From positions 642,011 to 706,010 of the forward strand of contig NC_049991.1 of NCBI RefSeq assembly GCF_000003815.2: a stretch of DNA of 64,000 nucleotides, in the 5' to 3' direction. The DNA is from Branchiostoma floridae (lineage: Eukaryota; Chordata; Leptocardii; Amphioxiformes; Branchiostomatidae). Under the pieces are notes generated by a model. That model worked only from the letters and a program-made list of their open reading frames with translations. It searched no databases and had not been told where the DNA came from. Every line of letters starts with the position of its first letter. Within the stretch, counting starts at the first letter, position 1. Below are positions 24,140-38,074 of the stretch, piece by piece. The translations under genes and the position numbers were made by a program.

Positions 24140-26285
24140 GATAGATATAGATAGAAACACTTAGAATGTGACATGGAGGTTATATTTACATGTACCTCCA
24201 TGAAATGTCATGGAGGTTATATTTTACCCTGCATTTGTGTGTCTGTCTGTCTGTCTGTCAACAAGATAACTCAAGAACGGCTGGGTGAATTGGTTTCATA
24301 CTTGGTGTGTTGGTGGGGTGTGATGAAAGCTAGAAATGATTAGATTTTGGGCCCCCTAGCGGCTTCCCTTAGTACTGCAGCGCAACTTTTGGTTTTGCTA
24401 TCTCGTGTTCTGAACAAGCTATGGTCACGATTTTGGGGTGTTAGATAGCTCTTGTGCTCAGGAATAAGTGAAAAAAGTTTGGGCCCCCTAGCGGCTAGTT
24501 TGGGGATAGCAGGGGTATTTTTGTCAAAAACTTCTGAAGACGATAACTGAAGAAGGGAACAACGGATTTTCATGATTTTTGGTATGTAGGTACCTTAGAC
24601 AATGTTGTACAAAATGAAATACTAATTATGCATAATAGGAGCACATTTGCATAATTAATGAGAATTTTCTATCATAGCAGTTTTTTCTATGTATCTCTTG
24701 TCCCAGATGTGATATGGTCTTGACATTTGGGTGGTAGATAGCTTTCAGTGTCATGACAAAGTGGGGCAAGTTTCAGCCCCCTAACATTTAATTTGGGAAC
24801 TGCAGGGGCATTTTTGTCAAGACATTCCAAAGAGGATAAATGCAGAAAGGATTGACGGATTGGCATCATATTAGGCATGCGGGTACCTTAGGCAAAGATG
24901 TTCATAATGATATACATGTTATGCAAATGAGGAGTTGATTTGCATAATTAATGAGGAGATTGTATAATTCCATTGTTTTCAATAACTGGACTTTAATAAA
25001 TGTAACACAAGTTAATTATGACAGGTGGAATATAAGCAGATACCAAATATGGTAATGAGGAACTTATTTGCATAATTTATGTAAAAATTGCAAAACTGCT
25101 TTATGATTAATAATGGGAATTTTATAATTGTGACATGTGTACGTTAGTCAATGGTGAACAACGCCATGCATAAATTATGTTAATGTGTTAGTCAATTGCA
25201 TGAAAATTTACAAAAGCTCTAAATTTTCATGGAGGTATGAGGTCGCCGAACTCTAGTTTCAGTAGCGTTTGTGTGTGTGTGTGTGTCTGTCTGTCTGTCA
25301 ACAAGATAACTCAAGAACGGCTGGATGGATTGGTTTCATACTTGGTATGTTGGTAGGGTGTGATGAAAGCTGGAAGTGATTAGATTTTTGGCCCCCTAGC
25401 AGCTATCCTTGGTACTGCAGCTCAACTTCCGGTTTTGCTATCTCGTGTTTTAAACAAGCTATGGTCCCAATTTTTGGGTGTTAGATAGCTCTTGTGCTCA
25501 GGAATAAGTGACATAAGTTTGGGCCCCCTAGCGTCTTGTTTGGGGATAGCAGGGGCATTTTTGTCAAAAACTTCTGAAGCAGATAACTCAAGAAGGAAAC
25601 AACAGATTTTCACGATTTTTGGTATGTAGGTACCTTAGACAATGTTGTACAAGATAAAATACTAATCATGCAAAATTAGAGTACATTTGCATAAATGAAT
25701 ATTCTATCATAGCAGTTTTTTCAATGTATCTCCTGTCCCGGAAATGATATGATCTTGACAATTTGTGGGTAGACAGCGTTTAGCGTCATGACATGGTGGG
25801 CCAAGTTTCAGCCCCCTAACATCTAATTTTGGAACTACTATTTTTGTCAAGACATTGCAAAGAAGATAACTGCAGAGAGGAATGATGGATTTCCATCATT
25901 TTAGGCCTGCAAGTAGCTTAGGCAAATATGTTCATAATGATATACATGTTATGCAAATGAGGACATTATTTGCATAATTAATGAGGAAATTTTATAATTC
26001 CATTATTTCAATAACTTGACTTCAATAAATGTAACAAATGTACATTATGATAGATGGAACATAGGCAGATGTCAAATATGCTAATTAGGAACTGATTTGC
26101 ATAATATATGCGAAAATTGCAATGATATTTGCTCAATGATTAATGATAGGAATTCCATACTTGACGTGTATGTTAGTCAATGATGAACATCACCATGCAT
26201 GAATCATGAAAATGTGCAAGTCTGTTGCATAAAATTTACAAAAGCTTGAATATTTCATGGAGGTACGAGGTCACCGAACTCTAGT
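24140..26285. repeat. Tandem pair of ~1.05-kb interspersed repeats
   Basis: Two consecutive copies, about 24180-25256 and 25262-26285, share ordered blocks about 1,040 bp apart: a GT/CTGT microsatellite, CAACAAGATAACTCAAGAA, GGGCCCCCTAGCG, ATTTTTGTCAAAAACTTCTG, TTTTGGTATGTAGGTACC, TATACATGTTATGCAAATGA, and a closing ATTTTCATGGAGGTA ... CCGAACTCTAGTT. There are no long frames. Inverted relatives lie near 53290-53900 and their ends near 55165 and 63340, so this is a family spread through the window. Confidence 0.85.
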
Positions 26286-26751
26286 TGGCAATCAATTTGT
26301 CCAGCATCAGCAGATTGATTCCTGTTCGTTACTGTGATCACTAGCTGACTCTGTGAATTATTAAATATTATTTGATTATAGGGGAACTGGAATATCTTCT
26401 GAACACTCATGACTCCATCATGAGCAAAATCAGACTACACTGTACTTTACTAGCTTGTGCAATACCATATAAACAGAACCAATTTTCATCTTGACTGCTT
26501 TTGATGCTATCATCTCCATGAAAATGAAGGTACAGTTTTGCTCAGCATGTGTGTGTGTGTGTGTGTCTGCACTTCCAGTGCTATACCTACAGAGCTTGCT
26601 GTGGTCTTGATTTTTTTATTGACACACAGCTTTCAATTTGTAAAGAAGAAGAAGTGGATGTAGCATAGAGACACAACCAACTAGACTATACTAGAAGATA
26701 CTATACTAGGCCGTCACCATACACCAACCATGCAAGTTAATATCATGATAG

Positions 26752-27250
26752 GTGGAAATATGCAGACTCCATTACAGCGAAGTCTTTCGTCTGTATGGCT
26801 GGGAGTGCTGGACAGTTACAAAGTCAGACATGAAGAAAATTGATGTATTTCACAATAGTTTTCTGCATAGAATACTAGAACTATATAGAAAAACGAACAC
26901 GAGACAGTTACTGGATTTTCCATCAGAAGACTAAAATACTGTCTACGCCCAGTGCAGAACAATGTGGCGAGAACTGTCCGAACTGTCTGTAGCCGCCACG
27001 CATCAATTCGTGTTCTGCGGATGTCAGATGACCATATTCCCAAAGTTGCTCTACGTTGGGCCCCCGAGGGGATGAGGAACGGGGTGTCCTAAAAACTACA
27101 TATAGATGTGCTGTGGCTTAAGACCTACATGTAGTGGCCATTGGGATCCCCTGGAATGCTGCTGTCCCTAGAACAGAACAGACCCCAGTGGAGGAAACTT
27201 ATCACAGCCTTATGTCCCACATGGGATGAAGAGGATAACAGTCATGCTTC
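26752..27250 (+). pseudogene. Broken 3' end of a LINE reverse-transcriptase ORF
   Basis: Frame 1 (26752-26934) reads LYGWECWTVTKSDMKKIDVF and HNSFLHRILEL, the conserved region after the RT domain of non-LTR retrotransposons. After a frame shift come VLRMSDDHIPKVALRWAPEG and, in another frame, QWRKLITALCPTWDEED, a typical ORF2 C-terminus. Stops and frame changes show it is dead. Only the last ~150 codons remain; the upstream RT core is absent, as expected for 5' truncation. Confidence 0.8.
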
Positions 27251-28028
27251 CAGCTTCAAAATGTATTTTGATGGGTGGGTTTGAGGCACATACTGCTATG
27301 AACTTTGATTTAAGAATTATCATCAGAATGTTAGGAAAACATCCCACACTGACATTTTCATAATCAACTTTATTTTGAAGGAAGTGGTGGTGAAATTAAG
27401 TCAAAATTAAGATTTTGTATTAAAAAAAATAAACAACAGTTGCTGGTTATATGGCCTGAGGCATATCTTTTTACACAGTGTCATGCATGCAGTAATCTAA
27501 GCAATACATTATATACTTAACTGCACGTTATGCACAATCGTGACTGTAACAGTTACATGTATTCCGAGGCTATCATAGAAAAAAAAATTGTTGATATACA
27601 TGTACAAGAATATGTACATAGATCAGAAAAATAATATCAGACAGACTAAGAGTTAGTAAAGTCACTATGTATGTTTGTTCCACATCTTGCTTGATGCAAT
27701 TGAAGCAGTTGTACGGTCCATTTCAGCAACACTGAGCAGTGTGAAATTTTAATGTTTTTACATGTGATGTGATATCAAACCTTCCTAAAACTAGCAATAG
27801 TTTCTAATCTCTAATCACCATAGACACTTTAGATAACAGAGAAATGTTTCTCAGCTACATGTACTATAAGCAGACCTGGACATGTGGAGAAAGATGAACC
27901 AAATGGGACGATACCTGGTGGTGCAGGATAATTGGTAGGCTAAGCACTACATTTGTATGCTGCAAACATTAAATAACTCCAGTAACAGGATTGTCCTACA
28001 CATGTACAGTACATTTAGTCAGATTACA

Positions 28029-31000
28029 TCATGCATCTCCTGCAGATGATTGGTTGTTATCTGTGGTATCAGTCTCCACCCCATCTGTCTTTCTCTCCTC
28101 TAGTTTGCTGGATTTGTCACCATGTCTGTCTTTATTGTCCTGCAAACAAATGTTAAGTTAAATACATTATTTCCATAGTGATATTGCAATCCATACAGAA
28201 ACCCTGTCCAGTCCAGACAGATGGGGCGGAAAACCCTGTCCAGTCTGGAAAGAGGGTCTGAATAGGAGTTCCTGGTAAAGCTTAAAACTATCTTCAGGCG
28301 GCGCTTAACACATAAAGTGATGCACATTACTATTAGAATATAGAATCGGCAGCATCATGAGTGACCCAAAGGTGCAGCATGCACACGAAATCAGTTCTGT
28401 CAAATGCAAAGTACCCAATTAACATTAGTCTGGTGGGACATGAGGGGGAGAGAATTACACTCATTATTTGTCAATTTCCGGTTGTTAAATACAACAAAAA
28501 GACAGGTTTTGAAAGGTTTTCTTTAAATGATTTGTGTGCAGCATTTATTTTGAGAGCTGGTCTGTTTAACTCCTAGTTTATGTAGAATAGAATGACAGCG
28601 AAAGGTTTCAACATCAAAACGACTTTTAGTACACAATGTTATACCATTTCCCATATTTTACAAAGCACTGCAGTAAAGCCGAGACTGCATTCTTCAAACC
28701 CTAGTACAAGTTGTGAGCTAGCCTGTTTACCAGCACGATAGATATTTTTGAGGTAGGGGTCTGGTATCCAGGCTAGTTGTGAGCTATATATATAGAACTA
28801 CGTATCTTTTTAAAAATAATTTGTGTTTTATTTGCAAAATCATGCCTAAGGCTAATTGCATGTTAAGTCTCAAAGAGTAGATTTCTGAAGGTAATTCTTT
28901 ATGTGATGCACAGAAGTGACAATGATGGACAATCTTGCCATTGTGTCACACTATAAGTTGTTGTTTCTGTGCATAGCCATAAAATGTTGTTTTCTGACTT
29001 AGTAGCTTACAGCATATACCCCCATGCAGACCCTCTTTTCAGACTGGACAGAGTTTTCCGCTATCCGAACTGGACAGGATTTTCCGAAAACCCTTGCTGC
29101 CCCCGTCCCATGACTTGATTAACAACATGAAAACATACCACAAGATTGATCAACTTATTGCTGCCATGTGTGATCTTTGTGAGCTCAAACTAAGTTGTAT
29201 ACGTCACTGGTTTTGTAAAGCACTCAAAAGAATTTGCATACCAGAGGTAATTTTTGACTGACAGATGGGTTCTGAAAAGTGTCAGATTATGACTGCGTCA
29301 GATAAAGGTTCTTTGCCGTTAGAGTAAAAGAAAAAAGAAGAGCAAAGCTATCCTTACCGCCTCACTATCCAGAGCAGCCATCTTCTCAAACATGTTCCCA
29401 TACAGTTTCTTCTCTCGTTCCCTCTCCTTCTTTTGTTGCTGAAGAATGGTTGTCACCTGATTCTTGGCAGCCTACAGATAACATGACAGTGCTGAACTCA
29501 GAACTAAAAATCTTCAATGAATCTTCACAGCAACCTAACAACCTTTCATTGCTGCTGGGATATTACCTAGGAATTGACAGCATAATATTCTCAAATGAAG
29601 GAAGGAAACAAAGGTGAAAGGTCACCATTACAGACATGCGCAAAAATAGCATTTTGATGCCATTGAAGATGGCTTGCAAAAGTAAGTGTAAGAGGCCTTT
29701 CTGTTGGGAAATGTTGGCATTTTGGAGCTGAAAATTATAGGTAGGGGTTCTGGCTATTTTATTTTGGGACAAAAATGGGCTTTCTACCATGTTTTCAGTG
29801 TTGTTGACAGTCTAGAGTAAGTATAGTTTGGGTGTTATCAGGGAGGTCAAAGGTCACCAGAGTTTCTTATTCTGTTTGTGGGGGCGCGTTGCGCCGAACC
29901 AAATGTTTTCAAAATCGCCATATGCACTCTTTAGAAGTCAGACTTCCCTGCCAATGTGAGTTTTTCACCAACTAAACCTTAGGTAGGTGACTTTGGACAG
30001 CCTTTTTCTTACATCTTATGCCTGCATTAGGTGCCTGGCAGGCATAAGTGGTGTGTGCCCCAAACAAACAAAACTGTAATAAAAACTGCGTCAGACCAGA
30101 AAAGTTTGCCAAACTTTTATGGAAAACTGAAATGATGTGGAATAAGGTCAGTGACCTACACATAAAAAGTAAACAAAAACCTCAGCAATGCCCTGTACGA
30201 CTTTCTACCTTCTTTCTTCTCAAGGAGAGCATGAAAAGAATTATCACCTTTGTTACATGTAAAGTTTGTTTCTTCTAAAAGACCCTGAGACAACTTTCGA
30301 ATGACTAACAGTAACAAGCCAAAGCATTAGCCTAGGAAACAAGAGTTTGGCAGTGTAAAAATAATGCTCAATGAACATAAGCTAGCGGTACCAACCTTGT
30401 TATTGGGATCAATCTTCAGAACTGCATTAAAGTCACTTTTGGCTTCTTCATAGTCCCGGATGGTAAATCTAGCTTGTCCTCGGCGGAAATAAGCCTTTTC
30501 GTTGTTAGGGTCCTTCACAAGAGCCTATGGAATATACAAGTTGTTGCTGATTATCATTTGGTCCTAAACAATCAGCATTTCCAATTTGATAAAATCTTTC
30601 ACACGTTTTAAACTTTTCATGTTACAGTTAGGTGTAAAGAGGAACTAACCTTACTACAGTGGTCGATGACCTCATATGGCTCTCCTGTCTTGAGGTAACA
30701 CATGGCCAGGTTGAGATGAGCTGCCAGCATCAGCTGTCCTGCACGAGTCTTCTCCTCATCATCTTCAATCCGGTCAGCATCAAACTCCAGGTAGTCCAGA
30801 ATCTTCTTGTACTGAGTCAGAGCCTCCTTGTACTTCCCTCCCTGCACACAGAGGTGGAGAACTCAAACATTTAAGGAATACATCTCTGATATGGGAAGCA
30901 ACACGACAATGACCTTTCCTAGTGTATTGTCATTGTATCTTGTATAAACGAAAAACCTGGGTGGTGTGCAGCAATACTTTCTACCTTCTGCAACACTCAA

Positions 31001-34000
31001 GATTGGGACTGATTTGGTTGATGATACAGTTTGATTTCTGTCACTTAGAAAACAAATAAAAGGGAATTGAAAAGACTTGTTTTGTTCATTTCTGGGAGTG
31101 AGTAAAACATGAATGAAAGAATGAATGTACATCCTTTATCATACTGGATAACTCATAATTAGCTGATCTTCCCAGAAGTCCAATGGTAGGGATTATTATG
31201 AGCAACATAGAATATGTGACAAGCCAAAGCCAGCCCATTTGCCAGGTGGACAGGATTCTGATGGCGTATCCACATGATTGACAGCTGTCCCCTTTGTCAA
31301 ACCTCCTGACTAGTGCCTGGTAGTGTGTGTTAGCTATGGGTGGTCAAACCTGCTGACTAGTGCCCGGTAGTGTGTGTTAGCTATGGGTGGTCAAACCTGC
31401 TGACTAGTGCCTGGTAGTGTGTGCTAGCTATGGGTGGTCAAATCTGCTGACTAGTGCCTGGTAGTGTGTGTTAGCTATGGGTGGTCAAATCTGCTGACTA
31501 GTGCCTGGTAGTGTGTGTTAGCTATGGGTGGTCAAACCTGCTGACTAGTGCCTGGTAGTGTGTGCTAGCTATGGGTGGTCAAACCTGCTGACTAGTGCCT
31601 GGTAGTGTGTGCTAGCTATGGGTGGTCAAATCTGCTGACTAGTGCCTGGTAGTGTGTGTTAGCTATGGGTGGTCAAACCTGCTGACTAGTGCCAGGTAGT
31701 GTGCTAGCTATGGGTGGTCAAACCTGCTGACTAGTGCCTGGTAGTGTGTGTTAGCTATGGGTGGTCAAACCTGCTGACTAGTGCCAGGTAGTGTGCTAGC
31801 TATGGGTGGTCAAACCTGCTGACTAGTGCCTGGTAGTGTGTGTTAGCTATGGGTGGTCAAATCTGCTGACTAGTGCCAGGTAGTGTGTGTTAGCTATGGG
31901 TGGTCAAACCTGCTGACTAGTGCCTGGTAGTGTATGTTAGCTATGGGTGGTCAAACCCTGCTGACCTAGTGCCCTGGTAGTGTGTGTTAGCTATGGGTGG
32001 TCAAACCTTCTGACCAGTGCCTGGTAGTGTGTGTTAGCTATGGGTGGTCAAACCTGCTGACTAGTGCCTGGTAGTGTGTGTTAGCTATGGGTGGTCAAAC
32101 CTGCTGACTAGTGCCAGGTAGTGTGTGTTAGCTATGGGTGGTCAAACCTGCTGACTAGAGCCTGGTAGTGTGTGTTAGATATGTGTGGTCAAACCTTCTG
32201 ACCAGTGCCTGGTAGTGTGTGTTAGCTATGGGTGGTCAAACCTGCTGACTAGTGCCTGGTAGTGTGTGTTAGCTATGGGTGGTCAAACCTGCTGACTAGT
32301 GCCAGGTAGTGTGCTAGCTATGGGTGGTCAAACCTGCCGACTAGTGCCTGGTAGTGTGTGTTAGCTATGGGTGGTCAAACCTGCTGACTAGTGCCTGGTA
32401 GTGTGTGCTAGCTATGGGTGGTCAAACCTGCTGACCAGTGCCTGGTAGTGTGTGTTAGCTATGGGTGGTCAAACCTGCTGACTAGTGCCTGGTAGTGTGT
32501 GTTAGCTATGGGTGGTCAAACCTGCTGACTAGTGCCTGGTAGTGTGTGTTAGCTATGGGTGGTCAAACCTTCTGACCAGTGCCTGGTAGTGTGTGTTAGC
32601 TATGGGTGGTCAAACCTGCCGACTAGTGCCTGGTAGTGTGTGTTAGCTACGGGTGGCCAGAGACGCCCATCCAATTATCTGAGCAGCCACATGTTAACTA
32701 ACAAATACTAACCTTGAAAAATGTGGTACCCTTGGCCTTGACTTTGTCTGAGGCCTCTAACTTTTCTTTAGTGTCCATTTGCCAAGACTCCTTCACCTAC
32801 ACAGGGGAAATATGCTACAATTAGATAAATCTTAAGTATGCTTAGGATAGCTAAATATTACTATAAATACAGGACTGGTAGTTGTTTACTTATTAACACT
32901 AGGCAGTAACTAAGGGAAGTCAGTGCCTAAATTCTGCTTGGAGAGTAGGTAATTGGCCACAGGTTACCATTGGCTACAGGTTGTGTAACACAGGCTACCA
33001 TTGTGCAAACAACAACTGATTGAACACCTTCAAGACACACTCCTTCAAGATGGGGGTGTCAATCTACAATTCTGCAGTACCTGAAGATGCTGCTATGGTG
33101 CCCAAAGTTGCCATGTTTAATCAGGACCTCACTAACTACCAACATGCAAAAATTCAAACAAGCCCATCAAAAGGCTCTTGATTTATAGATGGGAACACAC
33201 AAACACAAAGACTTAAAGGGGCATTCCACTCCACACGGGAGTGTTATTTTCCGATAGATATTAATTTTAGAAAGTGATAACTGCATACTACTTTACATTA
33301 TACGATAAAGTACCCAATTCCTCCACGTTCCTCAAAAGCATTCAGTCTTCTACTAAACTCCCCAAGTAACCTCTGATTGAATTAATCCTATGGCTGAATA
33401 CAATGCAAAACCTTCAGGTAAGATTACAAAACTAATTTCAGGATTGCTAAGAAATCTCGTCTTGTTATTTTTTTCTTTGCTATCTTATGAAAAATTTACC
33501 TTCTCGGTGTGCTTAGCGATCCTCAATTATTCTGAAAATATGCACGATAAACAAAGTGTCTGTGCCTATAGGGAATGCATGGGTTTAGTGAGTATCATAT
33601 TGTTTTACAAAACACANNNNNNNNNNNNNNNNNNNNNNNNNNNNNNNNNNNNNNNNNNNNNNNNNNNNNNNNNNNNNNNNNNNNNNNNNNNNNNNNNNNN
33701 NNNNNNNNNNNNNNNNNNNNNNNNNNNNNNNNNNNNNNNNNNNNNNNNNNNNNNNNNNNNNNNNNNNNNNNNNNNNNNNNNNNNNNNNNNNNNNNNNNNN
33801 NNNNNNNNNNNNNNNNNNNNNNNNNNNNNNNNNNNNNNNNNNNNNNNNNNNNNNNNNNNNNNNNNNNNNNNNNNNNNNNNNNNNNNNNNNNNNNNNNNNN
33901 NNNNNNNNNNNNNNNNNNNNNNNNNNNNNNNNNNNNNNNCAATCAGAGAATAGGCCTTTCTTGGGGCTTGTTGCTGTCGCAAGCTGTTTCGCAAAGGCCG

Positions 34001-37000
34001 CTGGGAAGCTATCAGCCAATCATGTTACGTATTACCATGGCTTTGTTTGCTCACCATGCCGACGCCCGATCCCCAACGGCTGACTGCCCATATAAGGGCA
34101 AGCTCATTAATATTCATAAGCAAGGCACCCCTAATAACCAAATACTGTGGCTGAGTTGTCAGGGGTGATATCATAGGCTTTGCCGTGATTGTCAACCCTG
34201 AGTGTGAGGGTGCCCAGCGGCAAAACTAAGGCATTCCTACCTTTTCAAAAGTCTTCAGCTCCACCTCATACTCCACCTGGGCATTGGGAGGAATGTTCAA
34301 GTCTTTCTTCCCTTCAGCTCCAAATGCAAATGGAGCTTTCAGCTGGACTCTCCACTTTTCCTCTGCCTTCATCTTGGTGACAGCATAGTCTACTCCCTTT
34401 ACAATGCCATTGTCTCCAGCTGAAGCAAACAGTAATGATAGTCATACAGCTACTAGTATGTACTTTGCTTCACCTTTACATGTAGCATACTAAAATAAAA
34501 CAAAAATGCTTCCGATCACAGCAAAACTTCAACTACAAACATATTGATTTGATAATCTGAGTTCCATTTTCGAAAACTTCTGAATTGGATGGAAGGGTCA
34601 AAGTCAAGTCAAGTTTTTCACAGAGAATGTCTCTATCAAGGCTCAACAGGCCATACTTAAAATGACGATGACTATAGCTCAAAATTAGTTTACTTCAGAA
34701 TCTAAACGCAATTGAATACTTTTCTATTAATTTGCAATAGTGTTTGTAACATTCAAAATTACCTTTTTCAGACAAACTTCAGCAGCTGAACTACTCATTA
34801 GCTTTTACATGAAAATCCGATGTTCCTGGTACATCTAACATCGAACTTATAATCTGCTAGTTAACAGGCCATTCATAAAACTGCATGAAATCTATGTGGT
34901 TAGCAATGTTGAATAAATCAATAAACACATACAAACCAAATATAAATAACAACAACATTAATCATTTCTTTTCAAGCACATCTTCTTCTTTGACAGTCAC
35001 TTTGGAAACCTTCACTCAGGACTTGACGTTTTCCTTCTTACTTGCAAGCAGTGAGTTTAAGATGAAATCAGTTCATTCCACAATAGTAAAAAAAGGCATT
35101 GTTTAAGTTGTCTCAATTTTGTCATACATTTGCTTATTTTGAAGCTTCTTTGTACAATCTACAGTATGGCTGCAATACTTGAATGGAAATTAATGCACGA
35201 GTGGACCTCATCCACATAATCAAGTCAGTGTGGCCTAAACTTGACAATAGAACCATTCATTAACAAATTTGCATAATCTAATCATATCTTTTACCTACCA
35301 GTTTCACCCACAATATATTGTACATCTCTGTCTTCAAACACAGCCCCATTGTAGGTACCCAACAGATGAACTGGAACAGAAAAAAATTACAAGATCAACA
35401 TCATTCATAATTGTACATCTTCTTTTACTCCAAACAACCATTTTTTTCACAATGTGCAAGCATGTCTAAATGACTAAAAAAATTTTTTTAAGGAATGAAA
35501 CAGGAAACACAACATTTAAGACCTGAAACCAGTTTGCAAACACCAGTCTGAATGCAGTTGAAAGGTGTTTTGGACCTGTATGAAAAGAATAACTATGGCT
35601 AGGGAAAGACGAGTCTAGAGACAACTCTCTATCTTCATGTCTGCCTTGTCATCCCAACGACCTGGAGGTCAAGGGACTAGGTAGGTAGTTAGGTATGAAA
35701 AGACGCCTCAACTGAACGTGAACCAATACTGAAGCCCTTCTGCATGAACAAAAACACCAGTCTAGGATTTAAGCACATCAAAAGGACCACTCACTTTCTG
35801 CTGTTGCTCCTTCCTTTGGTCTGTCATATCCCACACCTTTACTCATGACACGCCGTACAATGCCACCTTCCTTCTCTTCACTTATGTCTTCTCCAGAGAA
35901 GTCCAGTAGTTCTACCTCAAAAATCAGTGTGGCATCCTCTGGGATCTTAGGTGGACTGCCTGAAGTAAAGAAACCACTCAAGATGATTATGAATGAGTAG
36001 CCTACATGTGCACAAACTACAGGAACACTCACCCCTATACACCTACCTATACCTCTGTACAACCACCTCCAACCCTAAACTCCCACCTGCACCCCTGTAC
36101 ACCCACATGCACCCCTGTACACCCACATGCACCCCTGTACACCAACACCCAACCCTGTATACTCACCCTGAGGGCTCAAAATACTTTTTTTCTGCATACC
36201 AGCACTGNNNNNNNNNNNNNNNNNNNNNNNNNNNNNNNNNNNNNNNNNNNNNNNNNNNNNNNNNNNNNNNNNNNNNNNNNNNNNNNNNNNNNNNNNNNNN
36301 NNNNNNNNNNNNNNNNNAAAAGGGAGAGGGGGGGCAGTCCAGAGTAGGTCGGACCATGTACACCACCTGCAACCTGTAACACACTTGCGTCGCTGTACAC
36401 CTACATATACCTCTGTGCATCCACCTGCACCACTTTACAGCACATCACATACATATTACATCATATATCAATATATAAACAATGTATCATCGCATGATGT
36501 TTTTTGACGTTCCTTTTTCCGTAGGCATACTGTGGATTGCACATCAGTCGAGCCAGTTCCCCTCTCTTCATCGTAGCCACGCCGAGATCCCAGCCTTTGA
36601 TCACCTGCCCTGAAACAACCATATAATAACAGCAAATGGATTAATCTTCTACCCATATTGATATTCTTCAATAACATGACTTCTGAACCCAGGCACACCC
36701 AATGTAACCCTTAAACTTACAAAATCAGGGCCTAGAGGCAACGGCTCATCATCCTGTCCATTTTTTTCCATTTTCGACAAAAAGAATTAAGTCCCCCAAA
36801 AAATAATACTGGTTTTGCTATCACAATACTTTAAATATTGCGAGTTAATGATTCAGAGCCACATACACATAATTTCAGTCTAAAAACCATGTCTTTCATT
36901 CAGAACATTAGTAAAAAACCAAAAGAAGGGATTCATTGCATAAAATGTGCCACTATAAAATCCTCAGAGCAGCGAAAGACAAAAAATTTGTTAAACCCTG

Positions 37001-38025
37001 GACTGTAACATCTGTTTGGGGATTTCTCTTGAGCAGCAAGGTTATATAAGTTTATAACATCCTTGCTCTCAGTCTGCCCCAACAGCTGTTCTACATTAGA
37101 GAACACATAACCCATATCTGCTTGGAGATAAGCTAATTACCAAACCCTAAGGTAATCATGGAACAGCATGGAACAGCTGAAAACACGATGTGCACAAAAA
37201 TCATGCAACATCTGCTTGACAACATCGAATTACCGCAAGGCCCTAACAGGCAGAGATAACGCAGACCTGGACCAATACTGTATACCTAAGGACGTACATG
37301 TGTTGTAGGAGTGATTTCTGAAATTATTACATTGATTATAAAAATAGCTACTGCAACTGCGTGCAGAGGACATGCCAAATTACATACGAATGCGGCAAAT
37401 GTAGCATACAGATACAGATGCGAACACTCATCATGAATACAAGACTCTGTCGCCGGAGGTTACCCTTCGGTCACAACAATAATAAAAAAAACTGGATGGA
37501 CCAGGCCTGAATGACACCAAGGACGTCGTTGATGACACCAACCACATCAAAATTCAAAACAGATTTAACGTCAGAGTAAGAGTGCATTCATGTAACTGTT
37601 ATATCTTTATTGCTAATTGTTTAGATTTTATGTGTACTATGAGTGTGCTCATGTGTGTGTGTGTAACATTATGTATGTGTGTTTGTGTCACTTTGTGTGT
37701 GTTTGTCAACTTTGTGCGCATGTGTTACATATGGTCTAGTGGTTAGGATTTGGCGCTCTCACCGCCAAGGCCCGGGTTCGATTCCCGGCGTTTTTGCATA
37801 GTGATTCGTGCGAATTTCATAATATTCGTGCGTTTTCGCATAGTGATTCGTGTGTATCACATAATATTCGTACGAATTTCATAGGGTTCGTGCAAATGCT
37901 TTAATAGGCACCCCTGATTATGTATGTGTGTTTGTGTCACTTTGTGTGTGTTTGTCAACTTTGTGCGCATGTGTTACTTCGTGTGCATGTAACATAATAG
38001 TGTGTGAGAGTGTATGTGTGGAATG

Positions 38026-38074
<49 letters not shown>

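Noticed and set aside
33217-34140. A MITE spanning the gap, with ends TTAAAGGGGCATTCC and GGCACCCCTAATAA
   Set aside because: The ends match only loosely when inverted and the middle is N; not enough to call.
33390-34168. Long open frames on both strands
   Set aside because: They run through the 323-N gap and have no supported sequence on either side.
37725-37796. Functional tRNA-Glu(CTC) gene
   Set aside because: A and B boxes and anticodon arm are good, but the acceptor-stem halves cannot pair; treated as a SINE head.
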